From DATARH01 sp035534855 (lineage in GTDB: Bacteria > Pseudomonadota > Alphaproteobacteria > ATCC43930 > CGMCC-115725), in the NCBI GenBank assembly GCA_035534855.1, contig DATLRD010000109.1:9381-73380 (forward strand): DNA of 64,000 nt, written 5' to 3'. The number at the start of each line of letters is the position of its first letter. Positions within the stretch are counted from its first letter, which is position 1. Shown here piece after piece: positions 1 through 8,715 of this stretch. Below the pieces are notes generated by a model. It was not told the DNA's origin and did no database searches. It was given only the letters and a program-made list of their open reading frames with translations. A program made the position numbers and the translations under genes.

Positions 1-261
1 GCGCAGCTGGTGCGGCTCGCGGTCCATGCCCCAGGCGACGCGCTCGACGGTGCCGAACAGGTTGACCAGCACCGGCATATCGGCGCCGGCGCGGCCCGGC
101 CGCACGACGTTCTCGAACAATACCGCAGGCCCGCCCTCGGCGAGCAGGCGGGTCTGTATCTCGGTCATCTCCAGATAAGGCGACACCGGCGCGGCGACCC
201 GCACCAGCCGCCGGCTCGCCTCGAGCCGGGTGATAAAGTCGCGCAGGCTCGCATAGGGCAT
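1..261 (-). CDS. ubiD: UbiD family decarboxylase, N-terminal part (cut by window edge)
   Basis: The minus strand reads MPYASLRDFITRLEASRRLV from an ATG at 261 and stays open to the window edge, giving 87 residues. The 'LRDFI..LE..R.L.RV..PVSP..EMTEI' opening, followed by 'GGPAVLFENV' and 'PVLVNLFG', is the standard N-terminus of the UbiD family of prenylated-FMN-dependent decarboxylases. In ubiquinone synthesis UbiD decarboxylates 3-octaprenyl-4-hydroxybenzoate. The catalytic C-terminal part lies outside the window. It is the last visible gene of a minus-strand cluster starting with ubiA, the preceding enzyme of the same pathway, which supports the ubiquinone role over other UbiD-family substrates. 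Confidence 0.9.
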   Translation of the reverse strand, partial: MPYASLRDFITRLEASRRLVRVAAPVSPYLEMTEIQTRLLAEGGPAVLFENVVRPGRAGADMPVLVNLFGTVERVAWGMDREPHQLR

Positions 262-279
262 GCGCGCCTTATAGGCGAG

Positions 280-1455
280 TCAGGCGGGTTCGGCCACCGC
301 GCGTACCCTGAGCAGCAGCAGCGAGGCCGAGGCCGCGATGCTGAGCCCGGCCGACAGCAGCACCGCGCGGTCGCCGTAGCGGTCGAGCAGAAGGCCGAAG
401 ACGAACGGCCCCGCCGCCTGCGTCACCCGCGCCGGGGCCGACAGCACGCCGCTGCGCAGCCCGAATCCGGCCGGGCCGAAGATCGCCAGCGGCAGCGTGC
501 CCTTGGCGATCGTGATCATGCCGTTGCCGGCGCCGTGGAACACGGCGAAGCCGACCGCGCCGGATGCGCCGAACACGGTCAGCAGCGCCGCGCCGACCGG
601 ATGCAGCGCCGCGGCGATCCGCGCCGAAATCAGCGGGTGGAAGTTGCGCATCAGCCCGAACTCGATGATCCGCGCCGCGACCTGCGCCGGGCCGACCAGC
701 GCCGCCGCGGCGATCGCTGCGGTTCCGGTGGCGCCGGCGGATACGAGCAGACGCGGCAGCTGCGCCGCCATCGCGCCGGTGACGAACCAGGCGGCGGAAA
801 AGAAGAAGGCGAGGATCACCATCGCGCTGCGCGGCACATCCGCAGCGTCGGCGGTTTCGCTCGGGCGCGCCGCCATGAGTTCGCGGTGCCGGCTGCCGGC
901 CGGGATCACGAACCAATTGACCGGCATCGCCACGAAAAAATTGAGCGCGGCCCATATCAGGCAGGCCTCGCGCCAGCCGAACGCGTGCAGAAAGAACGCG
1001 GTGGCCGGCCAGCCGATCGTGCTGGCAAACCCGGCGATCAGCGTGATCCCGGTGATCGGGTTGCGCGCGTCGCGGCCGTAGAGCGCGGTCAGCGCGGCGA
1101 AGGCCGAATCGTACAGGCCGGCGGCGATCCCGACCGACAGAAACAGCCAGGCGATTGCCAGCCCGACGATGCCCTGTGCCAGTGCCAGCGCCACCAGGCC
1201 GGCGGCGATCACCAGGTTCGAGCCGGCGAGGACGGTGCGCCCGCCCTGCCGGTCGATCATCCGCCCGACCGCCGGGCCGAGCACCGCCGAGAGCAGCAGC
1301 GAGGCCGAGAAAATTCCGAAAAATACGTCGGTCGACAGGTGCAGCGCCGCGGCGATCGGTGCCCCGAGGATCGCCGGCAGGTAATAGCTCGATGCCCAGG
1401 CCACTGTCTGGGTGCTGCCGAGCGCGGTGACGATCGTGGTCTTCCCGGGGGTCAG
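280..1455 (-). CDS. MFS transporter with probable CTG start
   Basis: About 391 residues with around twelve hydrophobic segments and the MFS loop 2-3 signature (GRMIDRQGGR, near residue 65), so an inner-membrane secondary transporter of unknown substrate. The frame is open to an ATG-type codon at 1494. That start lies inside the upstream methyltransferase gene and gives an unlikely Cys-rich start (MCGRCCRN). Family members usually begin two or three residues before the 'KTTIV.ALG.TQT.AW' block, which here follows a CTG at 1455 preceded by GAGGAGG at ideal spacing. I therefore prefer CTG. Its location between an ETF methyltransferase and ubiD does not reveal a substrate. Start uncertain, family call firm. 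Confidence 0.8.
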   Translation of the reverse strand: MTPGKTTIVTALGSTQTVAWASSYYLPAILGAPIAAALHLSTDVFFGIFSASLLLSAVLGPAVGRMIDRQGGRTVLAGSNLVIAAGLVALALAQGIVGLAIAWLFLSVGIAAGLYDSAFAALTALYGRDARNPITGITLIAGFASTIGWPATAFFLHAFGWREACLIWAALNFFVAMPVNWFVIPAGSRHRELMAARPSETADAADVPRSAMVILAFFFSAAWFVTGAMAAQLPRLLVSAGATGTAAIAAAALVGPAQVAARIIEFGLMRNFHPLISARIAAALHPVGAALLTVFGASGAVGFAVFHGAGNGMITIAKGTLPLAIFGPAGFGLRSGVLSAPARVTQAAGPFVFGLLLDRYGDRAVLLSAGLSIAASASLLLLRVRAVAEPA

Positions 1456-1468
1456 CGCATCCTCCTCG

Positions 1469-2116
1469 TCATTCCGGCAGCACCTGCCACACAACGGTTT
1501 CGCGCATGTCGCGGTCTTCGAGTTCGCGGCTGGTCGGCACCTGGTAGCGCGCCCGCTCGACCAGCCCCGCCACCGGCCGATAGGCGCGGCCGGGATCGGC
1601 GAGCAGCACGAGGCTGCCCGCTGCGGCGCGACGCCGCAACCATTCCGTTACATTTCGCGCCATCGGCTGCTCGTAGCAGACGTCGCCGGCTGTGACGACC
1701 GGCCAGAATCGATCGTCATCCGCCAGCACATCCGCGGAGAACACCGTGATTTCGACGCCGTTGAGCGCGGCGTTGGCGGCGATCGCGCCGGCGGCGAACC
1801 GGTCGATCTCGGCCGCCGTCACCGGCGCCGCCCCGGCGAGCGCCGCGGCGATCGCGACGATCCCCGAGCCCGACCCGAAATCGAGCACCTCGCGGCCGGC
1901 GATCTCCTGCGGATGATCGAGCAGGTAGCGGGCGAGCGCCTGGCCGCCGGCCCAGGCAAAGGCCCAGAATGGCGGCGGCAGCCCACTGCGCGCCAGGCTC
2001 ACTTCGCTGGCCAGCCAGATCGGCGTGACCTCGGTGGCGAGATGCAGGCGAATTTCCGGGACCAGCGGCGGTATTTCGATTGCCGTGTTGCGGCGCACAA
2101 ACTCCGCCTCGTCCAT
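1469..2116 (-). CDS. Class I SAM methyltransferase, ETF-beta lysine methyltransferase (METTL20) type
   Basis: 215 residues. The SAM-binding motif I is VLDFGSGSGIVAIAAA, followed by an acidic loop in AAEIDRFA. The preceding 'PFWAFAWAGGQALARYLLD' block is characteristic of the seven-beta-strand lysine methyltransferases related to METTL20, which has bacterial orthologues acting on the beta subunit of electron-transfer flavoprotein. The start is the ATG at 2116, 7 nt past the ubiA stop. The longer frame to 2173 would run into ubiA. ETF feeds electrons to ubiquinone, so a place between ubiA and ubiD makes metabolic sense, though ETF genes are not in the window. An L11-type ribosomal methyltransferase is the alternative. 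Confidence 0.75.
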   Translation of the reverse strand: MDEAEFVRRNTAIEIPPLVPEIRLHLATEVTPIWLASEVSLARSGLPPPFWAFAWAGGQALARYLLDHPQEIAGREVLDFGSGSGIVAIAAALAGAAPVTAAEIDRFAAGAIAANAALNGVEITVFSADVLADDDRFWPVVTAGDVCYEQPMARNVTEWLRRRAAAGSLVLLADPGRAYRPVAGLVERARYQVPTSRELEDRDMRETVVWQVLPE

Positions 2117-2123
2117 CGCCGGC

Positions 2124-3035
2124 TCAGAGGAAGTGGCCGGCGACGATGGCCCCCAGCATCGCCCAGCCGACAAAGCGGTTGGCGCGGAAGGCCGTCAGGC
2201 AGCTCATCGGGTCGTCGAAATCGGCAGACCACGCCTGCCACAACAGGATCGCCGCGGCGGCGCCGAGGCCGACCGCGAACAGCAGACCAAGCCCGGCCGT
2301 CGCGCCGGCCGCCGCCCACAGCGCCAAGGCGGCGAGGTAGAAGCCGAAGACGTAGGGCCGGGTGCGCTCGCCGAGCGCCAGGGCCGAGGATTTTACCCCG
2401 ATGCGGGCGTCGTCTTCCTTGTCCTGGTGGGCATAGATCGTGTCGTAGCCGAGCGTCCAGCAGATGCCGCCGAGATAGAGCAGAACCGGCGGCGCGGCGA
2501 GGGCACCGGTCACCGCGGTCCAGCCGACCAGCGCGCCCCAGTTGAAGTTGAGGCCGAGAAACAGCTGCGGCCAATAGGTGACCCGCTTCATGAACGGGTA
2601 GGTCGCGATCAACCCGAGCACCGCGACGCCGAGCCAGATCGTGGTTTGGTTGAGGCTCAGCAGCACCGCGGCGCCGACCGCGAGCTGGGTGGCCATGAAC
2701 CCGAACGCCTGCGGCACCGAGACCCGGCCGCTTGGGATCGGCCGCATCCGGGTGCGCGCGACCCGGCCGTCATAGTCGCGGTCGGCGATGTCGTTGAGGG
2801 TGCATCCGGCACCGCGCATGACCACGGCGCCAAGCGCAAACAGCATCAGCAGCGCCGGGTCGGGCCAGCGCCGGGCGGCGAGGGCGATGCCCCACCAGCC
2901 GGGGAACAGCAGCAGCCAGGTGCCGATCGGCCGGTCGAGCCGGGCGAGCCGGGCATACGGCTCGGCCCAGCGCGGCAAGAGGCGCGCGACCCAATCGCCG
3001 GCGCGGATGTCGCTGGGGTCGACCCGATCGATCAT
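2124..3035 (-). CDS. ubiA: 4-hydroxybenzoate polyprenyltransferase
   Basis: 303-residue integral membrane prenyltransferase that attaches the polyprenyl chain to 4-hydroxybenzoate, the first committed membrane step of ubiquinone synthesis. Both aspartate-rich motifs are present: NDIADRDYD (residues 81-89) and YAHQDKEDD (around 201-209), which bind Mg-diphosphate. About eight hydrophobic helices surround them. The TRMRPIPSG block after motif one is typical of UbiA rather than of heme O synthase. It leads the minus-strand cluster with the ETF-type methyltransferase, the MFS gene and ubiD. Its ATG lies only 16 bp from that of the divergent rsmE. Confidence 0.95.
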   Translation of the reverse strand: MIDRVDPSDIRAGDWVARLLPRWAEPYARLARLDRPIGTWLLLFPGWWGIALAARRWPDPALLMLFALGAVVMRGAGCTLNDIADRDYDGRVARTRMRPIPSGRVSVPQAFGFMATQLAVGAAVLLSLNQTTIWLGVAVLGLIATYPFMKRVTYWPQLFLGLNFNWGALVGWTAVTGALAAPPVLLYLGGICWTLGYDTIYAHQDKEDDARIGVKSSALALGERTRPYVFGFYLAALALWAAAGATAGLGLLFAVGLGAAAAILLWQAWSADFDDPMSCLTAFRANRFVGWAMLGAIVAGHFL

Positions 3036-3051
3036 GCGCTATCCTACCGCG

Positions 3052-3804
3052 ATGACCGACCGCCCCGCCACGCGCCTCTATCTGCCCGACGCCCTTGCCG
3101 TCGGCGGCGAGGCGGCGCTCGACGAGGCGCAGGCGCACCGGCTGCGCAATGTGCTGCGGCTGGCGCCGGGCGCGGCGGTCGCCGCGTTCAACCCGCGCGA
3201 CGGCGAATATCTGTGCCGGATCACCGCGCTGTCGCGCAGCGGCGGACGCCTGACCGCGGTCGAATTGCGCCGGCCGCCGGTGCCCGAGCCCGATCTGTGG
3301 TTCGCGTTTGCGCCGATCAAGCGGGCGCGGCTCGACTGGCTGATTGAGAAGGCGACCGAGCTTGGCGCCGCCGCGCTGCTGCCGGTATGGACCCGGCGCA
3401 CCCAGCCGGAACGCCTCAACCGCGATCGGCTCGCGGCGCACGCCGTCGCGGCGGCCGAACAGAGCGAGCGGCTGTCGGTGCCGGAGATCCGCGAGGCGCA
3501 GCCGCTTGACGGCCTGCTCGCCGCGTGGGAGGTGGCACGGAGGCTTTTCGTCTGCGACGAGACCGGCACCGGCACCCCGATTGCCGCGGCGCTCGCCGGT
3601 TTCGACGGCTCCGGACCGGCTGCGCTGCTGGTCGGTCCCGAGGGCGGCTTTACCGAAACTGAACTTGACGCCCTAGGGAAACTTCCATTTGTTACCCATA
3701 TCGGGCTCGGCCCGAGGGTGCTTCGCGCCGAGACCGCAGCAATCGCCGCGCTGGCCGTGTTCCAGGCCGTCGCCGGCGACTGGCGGCGTGCCCGCTCCGG
3801 GTGA
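3052..3804 (+). CDS. rsmE: 16S rRNA (uracil-1498-N3)-methyltransferase
   Basis: 250 residues, the usual length. SPOUT-class enzyme that methylates U1498 of 16S rRNA. The two knot-forming motifs are clear: LVGPEGGF at 193-200 and LGPRVLRAETA at 219-229. An N-terminal PUA-like part carries 'HRLRNVLRL..G'. I chose the ATG at 3052. An in-frame ATG at 3034 would overlap the ubiA start region and add six residues not seen in the family. The promoter must lie in or next to the divergent ubiA coding region. gshA follows 54 bp downstream on the same strand, so co-transcription is plausible. Confidence 0.93.
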   Translation: MTDRPATRLYLPDALAVGGEAALDEAQAHRLRNVLRLAPGAAVAAFNPRDGEYLCRITALSRSGGRLTAVELRRPPVPEPDLWFAFAPIKRARLDWLIEKATELGAAALLPVWTRRTQPERLNRDRLAAHAVAAAEQSERLSVPEIREAQPLDGLLAAWEVARRLFVCDETGTGTPIAAALAGFDGSGPAALLVGPEGGFTETELDALGKLPFVTHIGLGPRVLRAETAAIAALAVFQAVAGDWRRARSG

Positions 3805-3858
3805 TGCCGCGGCGGCGGCGGGCGCATTGGGATTCGTACGTTTGGAGTTTCGCCGAAT

Positions 3859-5223
3859 ATGGCCGCACCGCCAGGGTCACCAGGGGCGCCGATCACCGAC
3901 AAGCGACAGCTTGTCGAATACCACGAGGCGGGGTGTAAGCCGCCAGCTGCGTGGCGAGTCGGCACCGAGCACGAAAAGTTCGTCTTTCGCCGCAGCGACC
4001 TGCGCCGCGTGCCGTATGAGGGGCCGGACGGCATCCAGGCGCTGCTCAACGGCATGCTGCGCTTTGGCTGGCAGCCGGTGATCGAGGCCGGCAACATCAT
4101 CGCCCTGAGCAACGACGCGCATTGCTCGATCACCCTTGAACCGGGCGGGCAGTTCGAGCTGAGCGGGGCGCCGCTCGAAACCGTGCACCAGACCTGCGAG
4201 GAGGTGCACGAGCATCTGCGCCAGGTGCGCGAGGTGTGCGACGAATTGGGGCTGGGGATGATCGGGCTCGGCTTCGACCCGATTTCGCGGCGCGACCAGA
4301 TCGGCTGGATGCCCAAGGGCCGCTACCAAATCATGCGCGACTACATGCCGAAGCGCGGCCGGCTCGGGCTCGACATGATGCTGCGCACCTGCACCGTGCA
4401 GGCCAATCTCGACTATCGGTCGGAAGCCGACATGGTGCAGAAATTCCGCGTCAGCCTGGCACTGCAGCCGGTCGCGGTGGCGCTGTTCGCCAACTCGCCA
4501 TTCCACGAAGGCAAACCCTCGGGCTACCAGGCCTATCGCAGCCTGGTGTGGACCGACACCGACCCCGACCGCTGCGGCACGCTGCCGTTCGTCTTCGAGC
4601 CAGGGTTCGGGTTCGAGCGCTATGTCGACTACATGCTCGACGTGCCGATGTATTTCGTCTACCGCGACGGCCGCTATATCGACGCCAGCGGCCAGTCGTT
4701 TCGCGATTTCATCGCCGGAAAGCTGCCGGCCCTGCCCGGCGAGGTGCCCGGCATCGGCGACTGGGCCGACCATCTGACCACCGCGTTTCCCGAGGTGCGG
4801 CTCAAGACCTATCTGGAGATGCGCGGCGCCGATGGCGGGCCGTGGCGCCGGCTGTGCGCGCTGTCGGCGCTGTGGATCGGCGTGCTCTACGACCAGGAGG
4901 CGCTCGACGCGGCGGGGGCGCTGGTGGCCGACTGGACCGCCGAGGAGCGCGAGGCGATGCGCAACGATGTGCCGCGCCTCGGCCTCGACACGCGGTTCCG
5001 CGGCGGCACGCTGCGCGACGTCGCGTTTCGGATGCTCGATCTCGCGCATGGCGGACTGCACCGGCGCGCCCGCCGCGACACCAGCGGCGAAGACGAGACG
5101 CATTTTCTCGACACGCTGTTTTCGATCGCCGGCTCCGGCTCGCCGGCTTCGGAGATGCTCAAGGATTACGAGACGCGCTGGAACGGCGACATCCGCCGCA
5201 TCTACGAGGAATATTCGTACTAA
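3859..5223 (+). CDS. gshA: Glutamate-cysteine ligase (alphaproteobacterial/plant type)
   Basis: 454 residues, matching the GCS2-type ligases of alphaproteobacteria and plants rather than the enterobacterial type. It makes gamma-glutamylcysteine from Glu, Cys and ATP in the cytoplasm. Visible motifs are VGTEHEKF (34-41) and EPGGQFELSG (94-103), both nucleotide/metal-binding blocks of this family, and a C-terminal 'YEEYSY'. gamma-Glu-Cys feeds glutathione synthesis, and some EgtB enzymes use the same dipeptide for ergothioneine. egtB and egtD lie about 10 kb downstream. The TAA stop overlaps the TAG stop of the convergent gene, leaving no intergenic space for a separate terminator. Confidence 0.95.
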   Translation: MAAPPGSPGAPITDKRQLVEYHEAGCKPPAAWRVGTEHEKFVFRRSDLRRVPYEGPDGIQALLNGMLRFGWQPVIEAGNIIALSNDAHCSITLEPGGQFELSGAPLETVHQTCEEVHEHLRQVREVCDELGLGMIGLGFDPISRRDQIGWMPKGRYQIMRDYMPKRGRLGLDMMLRTCTVQANLDYRSEADMVQKFRVSLALQPVAVALFANSPFHEGKPSGYQAYRSLVWTDTDPDRCGTLPFVFEPGFGFERYVDYMLDVPMYFVYRDGRYIDASGQSFRDFIAGKLPALPGEVPGIGDWADHLTTAFPEVRLKTYLEMRGADGGPWRRLCALSALWIGVLYDQEALDAAGALVADWTAEEREAMRNDVPRLGLDTRFRGGTLRDVAFRMLDLAHGGLHRRARRDTSGEDETHFLDTLFSIAGSGSPASEMLKDYETRWNGDIRRIYEEYSY

Positions 5224-7199
5224 CCGGGCGCGCCGCCCTTTGCCGGCGGCGCGGCCCCGCTGACGCCGTCGCCGAGGCGCATGGCGCGCCACCCCGCCGG
5301 GTCGGCCATCGCGACTTCGGGCGGCTGGCCCGACAGCGACATCCAGCGGTCGCGGTACCACGAGGTCATCGCCAATTCGGCTTTGATCGTGGCGCCGGGC
5401 GGTGGCGCGGCGATGCCGAGATCGGCCCACGGGAGCCGCATCTCGGCGGTGACGCGCGGCTGATCGGCGCCGAAATAGACCGCGCGCGCCTCGGCCGGGG
5501 CGGTGCAGCCGGCGGCGATCGCGGCATCGGCGGCGCCGCGGCACAAGAGCGCGGTCATCGACTGGTGGTCGGCGCGGTCGCCGCGGCCGGGGATGAAGAA
5601 CAGCGTGAAGCGGTGGGGCCCGGCGCCGGCATCGACGCCGATCTCGACGCGATAGGCGTCTTCGAGCGGGAATTTGCCGGAATAGGCCAACAGGTCGAGG
5701 TCGTAATAATCCTGGCCGACCGTCGCCAGCGCCAGGCCCTTGGCGCTCCACGACAGGTAGATCTCGCCGAAATCGACCGTGCCGGGCGACGGCACCAGCG
5801 GCGGCAGCAGGCTTTCCGGTTTGGGCCAGTCGCTCAACGACTTCAAGCCGAGCGCGATCGCGGCGTGCGGCACGGCGATGATGCCGGCGGCCGGAAGCGG
5901 CAGGGTCGCGGCGGCGTGGATTTCCGGCGCCCGGGCGTTGGCCGCGGCGAGCGCCGCGGTCAGCCGGCGGTAGGGCTGGTCGTTGATGTCGACGAGGCCG
6001 AAATCATAGTCCTCGCCGTCGGGCCGCCCGCCCTTCGGGTGGTCGTAATACTGGAACCACTGCGATCCGATCACCTCGGGGATCGCCGCGAAATTGCCGG
6101 TCGCCGCGGCGGCGCCGGCGGCGCGCTCGGCCTGGGTGTCGACGGTCATCAGATGGCCGTTGTTCTTGTTGCCGGTGCGGTTTTGGCGCGCCGCGAAAAA
6201 CCACTCCGACACCAGCACCGGCTTGCCGCCCGACAGAAGGCGCAGCCCGTCGAAGAAATAGCGCGCGACCCAGCCGTCGGAGGCATCGACGTTATAGTTG
6301 GTGGCGAACGCATCAACGTGCGGCGCCTCGGCGCGCACCGCCGCCGGGTCGTAATAGATCGGCAGCCGGTCGCCGAAATAGAGCGCGTCGGGGTCGGCCG
6401 CGCGGATCGCCTTTTCGGCGAGCGTGTAGTAGCGCGACGCGACGATCCCGGTCCATTGCCGCACCACGGTGACGCCGTGCCCGCCGGGGCGCATATGCGT
6501 CATCTGCCGCGTCGCCAGCAGTTGGCGCCACGAACCGACGCCCGGCGGCGGCACGAAATCGGCGGCGAAGCGGCGCCAGTCGTTGCCGTAATACCGCTGC
6601 AGCAGCGCCACCCAGCGCTGCTTGGTGTACGAGTGGGCCGGCTGCATCGAATAGAATACGAACAGCGCGCCCGACCACCAGCCGACCTCGTTGTCCGAGA
6701 AATAGCCGATGCGGTAGGGGGAGCCGCGATAGGGCGCGACCGCCTGGCGGGCCACCGCCATCATCCGCGCCGCGGTCTGCGGCGAGAACGGGTCGAACCA
6801 ATGAAATTTGGCCTTGCGGCCCAGCTCAAGGTCGATGACTCCGGGCAGGCGGAGCTGTTGCGGCGGCAGGGACCAGCCGCCGATGCTGTTGAACCCCCAG
6901 TCTTGGAGCCGGCGGCGCGCGGTCGCGGCCCAGGCGCCGAGGCTCGGGTCGAAGGCGTGCCAGCTGTAATAGACCTTGCCGTCATGGTCGCGCCACGGAT
7001 AGCCGCCGTCGAGCACGTTGACGCCGAGGCTGTAGAACCGGTCGCCGCACGGCGTCTTGAGCCAGGCCACTCCCGACCGGCTTTCGACCGACCAGCGGTC
7101 CGACGGCGCATGGGCGAAATCGCAGGCGTGGGCCGCAACTGCCGGCCCCAGCGCCAGCAGCGCCGCGGCGGCGGCGACCCGGGCCAGGCGAAGGCGCAA
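5220..7199 (-). CDS. Secreted agarase-like glycoside hydrolase with C-terminal beta-sandwich region
   Basis: 659 residues with an N-terminal signal peptide (Arg-rich start, Ala/Leu core, likely cut near AAHA, residue 25). The middle resembles a clan GH-A TIM barrel. SDNEVGWW (168-175) supplies a likely acid/base Glu171 and VLVSEWFF (around 328-335) a likely nucleophile Glu332, the positions expected on strands 4 and 7. The overall pattern recalls agarase-type proteins that many non-marine bacteria carry, so the substrate should not be taken as agar. Residues 430-650 contain repeated beta-rich stretches that look like a carbohydrate-binding/DOMON-type sandwich (inference). It is transcribed alone; tldD is upstream on the same strand, separated by a repeat. 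Confidence 0.7.
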   Translation of the reverse strand: MRLRLARVAAAAALLALGPAVAAHACDFAHAPSDRWSVESRSGVAWLKTPCGDRFYSLGVNVLDGGYPWRDHDGKVYYSWHAFDPSLGAWAATARRRLQDWGFNSIGGWSLPPQQLRLPGVIDLELGRKAKFHWFDPFSPQTAARMMAVARQAVAPYRGSPYRIGYFSDNEVGWWSGALFVFYSMQPAHSYTKQRWVALLQRYYGNDWRRFAADFVPPPGVGSWRQLLATRQMTHMRPGGHGVTVVRQWTGIVASRYYTLAEKAIRAADPDALYFGDRLPIYYDPAAVRAEAPHVDAFATNYNVDASDGWVARYFFDGLRLLSGGKPVLVSEWFFAARQNRTGNKNNGHLMTVDTQAERAAGAAAATGNFAAIPEVIGSQWFQYYDHPKGGRPDGEDYDFGLVDINDQPYRRLTAALAAANARAPEIHAAATLPLPAAGIIAVPHAAIALGLKSLSDWPKPESLLPPLVPSPGTVDFGEIYLSWSAKGLALATVGQDYYDLDLLAYSGKFPLEDAYRVEIGVDAGAGPHRFTLFFIPGRGDRADHQSMTALLCRGAADAAIAAGCTAPAEARAVYFGADQPRVTAEMRLPWADLGIAAPPPGATIKAELAMTSWYRDRWMSLSGQPPEVAMADPAGWRAMRLGDGVSGAAPPAKGGAPG

Positions 7200-7203
7200 C
7201 GAG

Positions 7204-7268
7204 CTTACCCCTCTCCCGCGAGGCGGGTGAGGATGACGAGCGCCCTCTCCTGCTTTGCGGGAGAGGGG
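7204..7268. repeat. Intergenic palindromic repeat (CCCTCTCC...GGGAGAGGG hairpin)
   Basis: Two related half-palindromes lie between tldD and the glycosidase: CCCTCTCCCGCGAGGCGGG, then the hairpin CCCTCTCC-(8 nt)-GGGAGAGGG at about 7243-7267. Such 'ccctctcccgc...gcgggagaggg' units are common scattered intergenic repeats in high-GC proteobacteria. There is no T-run, so a simple rho-independent terminator is not supported. Confidence 0.6.
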
Positions 7269-7281
7269 CGAAATCGCAGGC

Positions 7282-8715
7282 TCATGCTGCGGTGCCGCCG
7301 ACAGTGATGCCGTCCATCCGCACGGTCGGCTGGCCGACCCCGACCGGCACGCCCTGGCCGTCCTTGCCGCAGGTGCCGACGCCGTCGTCGAGCCGCAGGT
7401 CGCTGCCGACCATCGTGATCTTGGTCATCGCGTCGGGGCCGTTGCCGATCAGCGTCGCGCCCTTGACGGCGGGCCCGACCTTGCCGTCTTCGATCAGGTA
7501 GGCCTCAGACGCGGAAAAGACGAACTTGCCGGAAGTTATATCGACACTGCCGCCGCCGAAATTGACCGCGTAAAGCCCCTTCTTGACCGAGCCGATGATC
7601 TCCTGCGGGTCCTTGTCGCCGGCCAGCATGTAGGTGTTGGTCATGCGCGGGATCGGCGCGTGGCCAAAGCTTTCGCGGCGGCCGTTGCCGGTCGGCTTGG
7701 CGCCGAGCAGCCGCGCATTGAGCCGGTCGTGCATGTAGCCTTTGAGGATGCCGTCCTCGATCAGCACGTTGTAGCCGCTCGGCGTGCCCTCGTCGTCGAC
7801 GGTCAGCGAGCCGCGCCGGTCGGGCAGCGTGCCGTCATCGACCACGGTGACGCCCCGAGCCGCGACCCGCTGGCCGATCAGCCCGGAAAACGCCGAGGTC
7901 TTCTTGCGGTTGAAATCACCCTCGAGCCCGTGCCCGACCGCCTCGTGCAGCATGACACCGGGCCAGCCGGGGCCGAGCACGACGACCATCTCACCGGCCG
8001 GCGCCGGCACCGAGCCGAGATTGACCAGCGCCTGGCGCAGCGCCTCGTCGACGTGGTGCTGCCAGTTGGCCGGGTCGAAATAGCGCTCGTAGGCGAAGCG
8101 GCCGCCGGCGCCGTAGGAGCCGGTCTCCATGCGGTCGCCGTCGCCGACCATCACCGACACGTTGAGCCGCACCAGCGGCCGAATGTCGGCGACGCGGCTG
8201 CCGTCGGCGCGGATGATCTGCACCGCCTGCCAACTGCCGGCGATCGAGGCCATGACCTGGCGGACGCGCGGGTCGCGGCCGCGGGCATAGGCGTCCATCT
8301 CGGCGAGCAGCCTGGCCTTGGCCGCCAGGTCGACGGTGCCGAGCGGGTTGAGGTCGGCGTAGAGGATGCGGTTGGTGCCGATCGGCGGCTCGGCCATGAT
8401 TCCGTGGTGGCCGCTGGCGACCGCGCGCACCGTGGCCCCGGCGCGCCGGATCGCCGCCTCGGACAATTCGGTGGCATGGGCATAGCCGGCGGCCTCGCCG
8501 GCGACGGCGCGCAGCCCGAAGCCCTGAGTCGTGTCGAACGACGCGCTCTTGATGCGGCCGTCGTCGAGCGCGACCGATTCGGATTGGCGGTATTCGAGGT
8601 ACAGTTCGCCGTCGTCCATCCCGGCGAGCGCCTCGCCGACCAGGACCTCGACCTTGTCCGGCGCCATGCCGGTGTGCGCGAAGAACAGATCGTCGGTGAC
8701 GGCGAGATTGGTCAT
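7282..8715 (-). CDS. tldD: Metalloprotease TldD
   Basis: 477 residues. TldD works with TldE/PmbA as a zinc protease that degrades unfolded peptides and matures some modified peptides. The metal site HEAVGHGLEGD is at 257-267. The C-terminal 'LRLDDGVGTCGKDGQGVPVGVGQPT' region is also typical. The start is the ATG at 8715 (MTNLAVTDDLFF); the frame stays open upstream but that stretch resembles no protein. No tldE/pmbA partner is seen here, which is usual since the two genes are often unlinked. It diverges from the cytochrome oxidase operon across a 379-bp gap. Confidence 0.94.
   Translation of the reverse strand: MTNLAVTDDLFFAHTGMAPDKVEVLVGEALAGMDDGELYLEYRQSESVALDDGRIKSASFDTTQGFGLRAVAGEAAGYAHATELSEAAIRRAGATVRAVASGHHGIMAEPPIGTNRILYADLNPLGTVDLAAKARLLAEMDAYARGRDPRVRQVMASIAGSWQAVQIIRADGSRVADIRPLVRLNVSVMVGDGDRMETGSYGAGGRFAYERYFDPANWQHHVDEALRQALVNLGSVPAPAGEMVVVLGPGWPGVMLHEAVGHGLEGDFNRKKTSAFSGLIGQRVAARGVTVVDDGTLPDRRGSLTVDDEGTPSGYNVLIEDGILKGYMHDRLNARLLGAKPTGNGRRESFGHAPIPRMTNTYMLAGDKDPQEIIGSVKKGLYAVNFGGGSVDITSGKFVFSASEAYLIEDGKVGPAVKGATLIGNGPDAMTKITMVGSDLRLDDGVGTCGKDGQGVPVGVGQPTVRMDGITVGGTAA

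Noticed and set aside
10..1695. A 561-residue plus-strand open frame over the ubiD/MFS/methyltransferase region
   Set aside because: Its translation is Arg/Gly/Ala-rich without any domain, and the minus strand holds recognisable genes along the whole stretch. It is an artefact of high GC.
4236..7307. A 1,023-residue plus-strand frame across gshA and the glycosidase
   Set aside because: No start signal or homology; the other frames carry GshA motifs and glycosidase motifs respectively.
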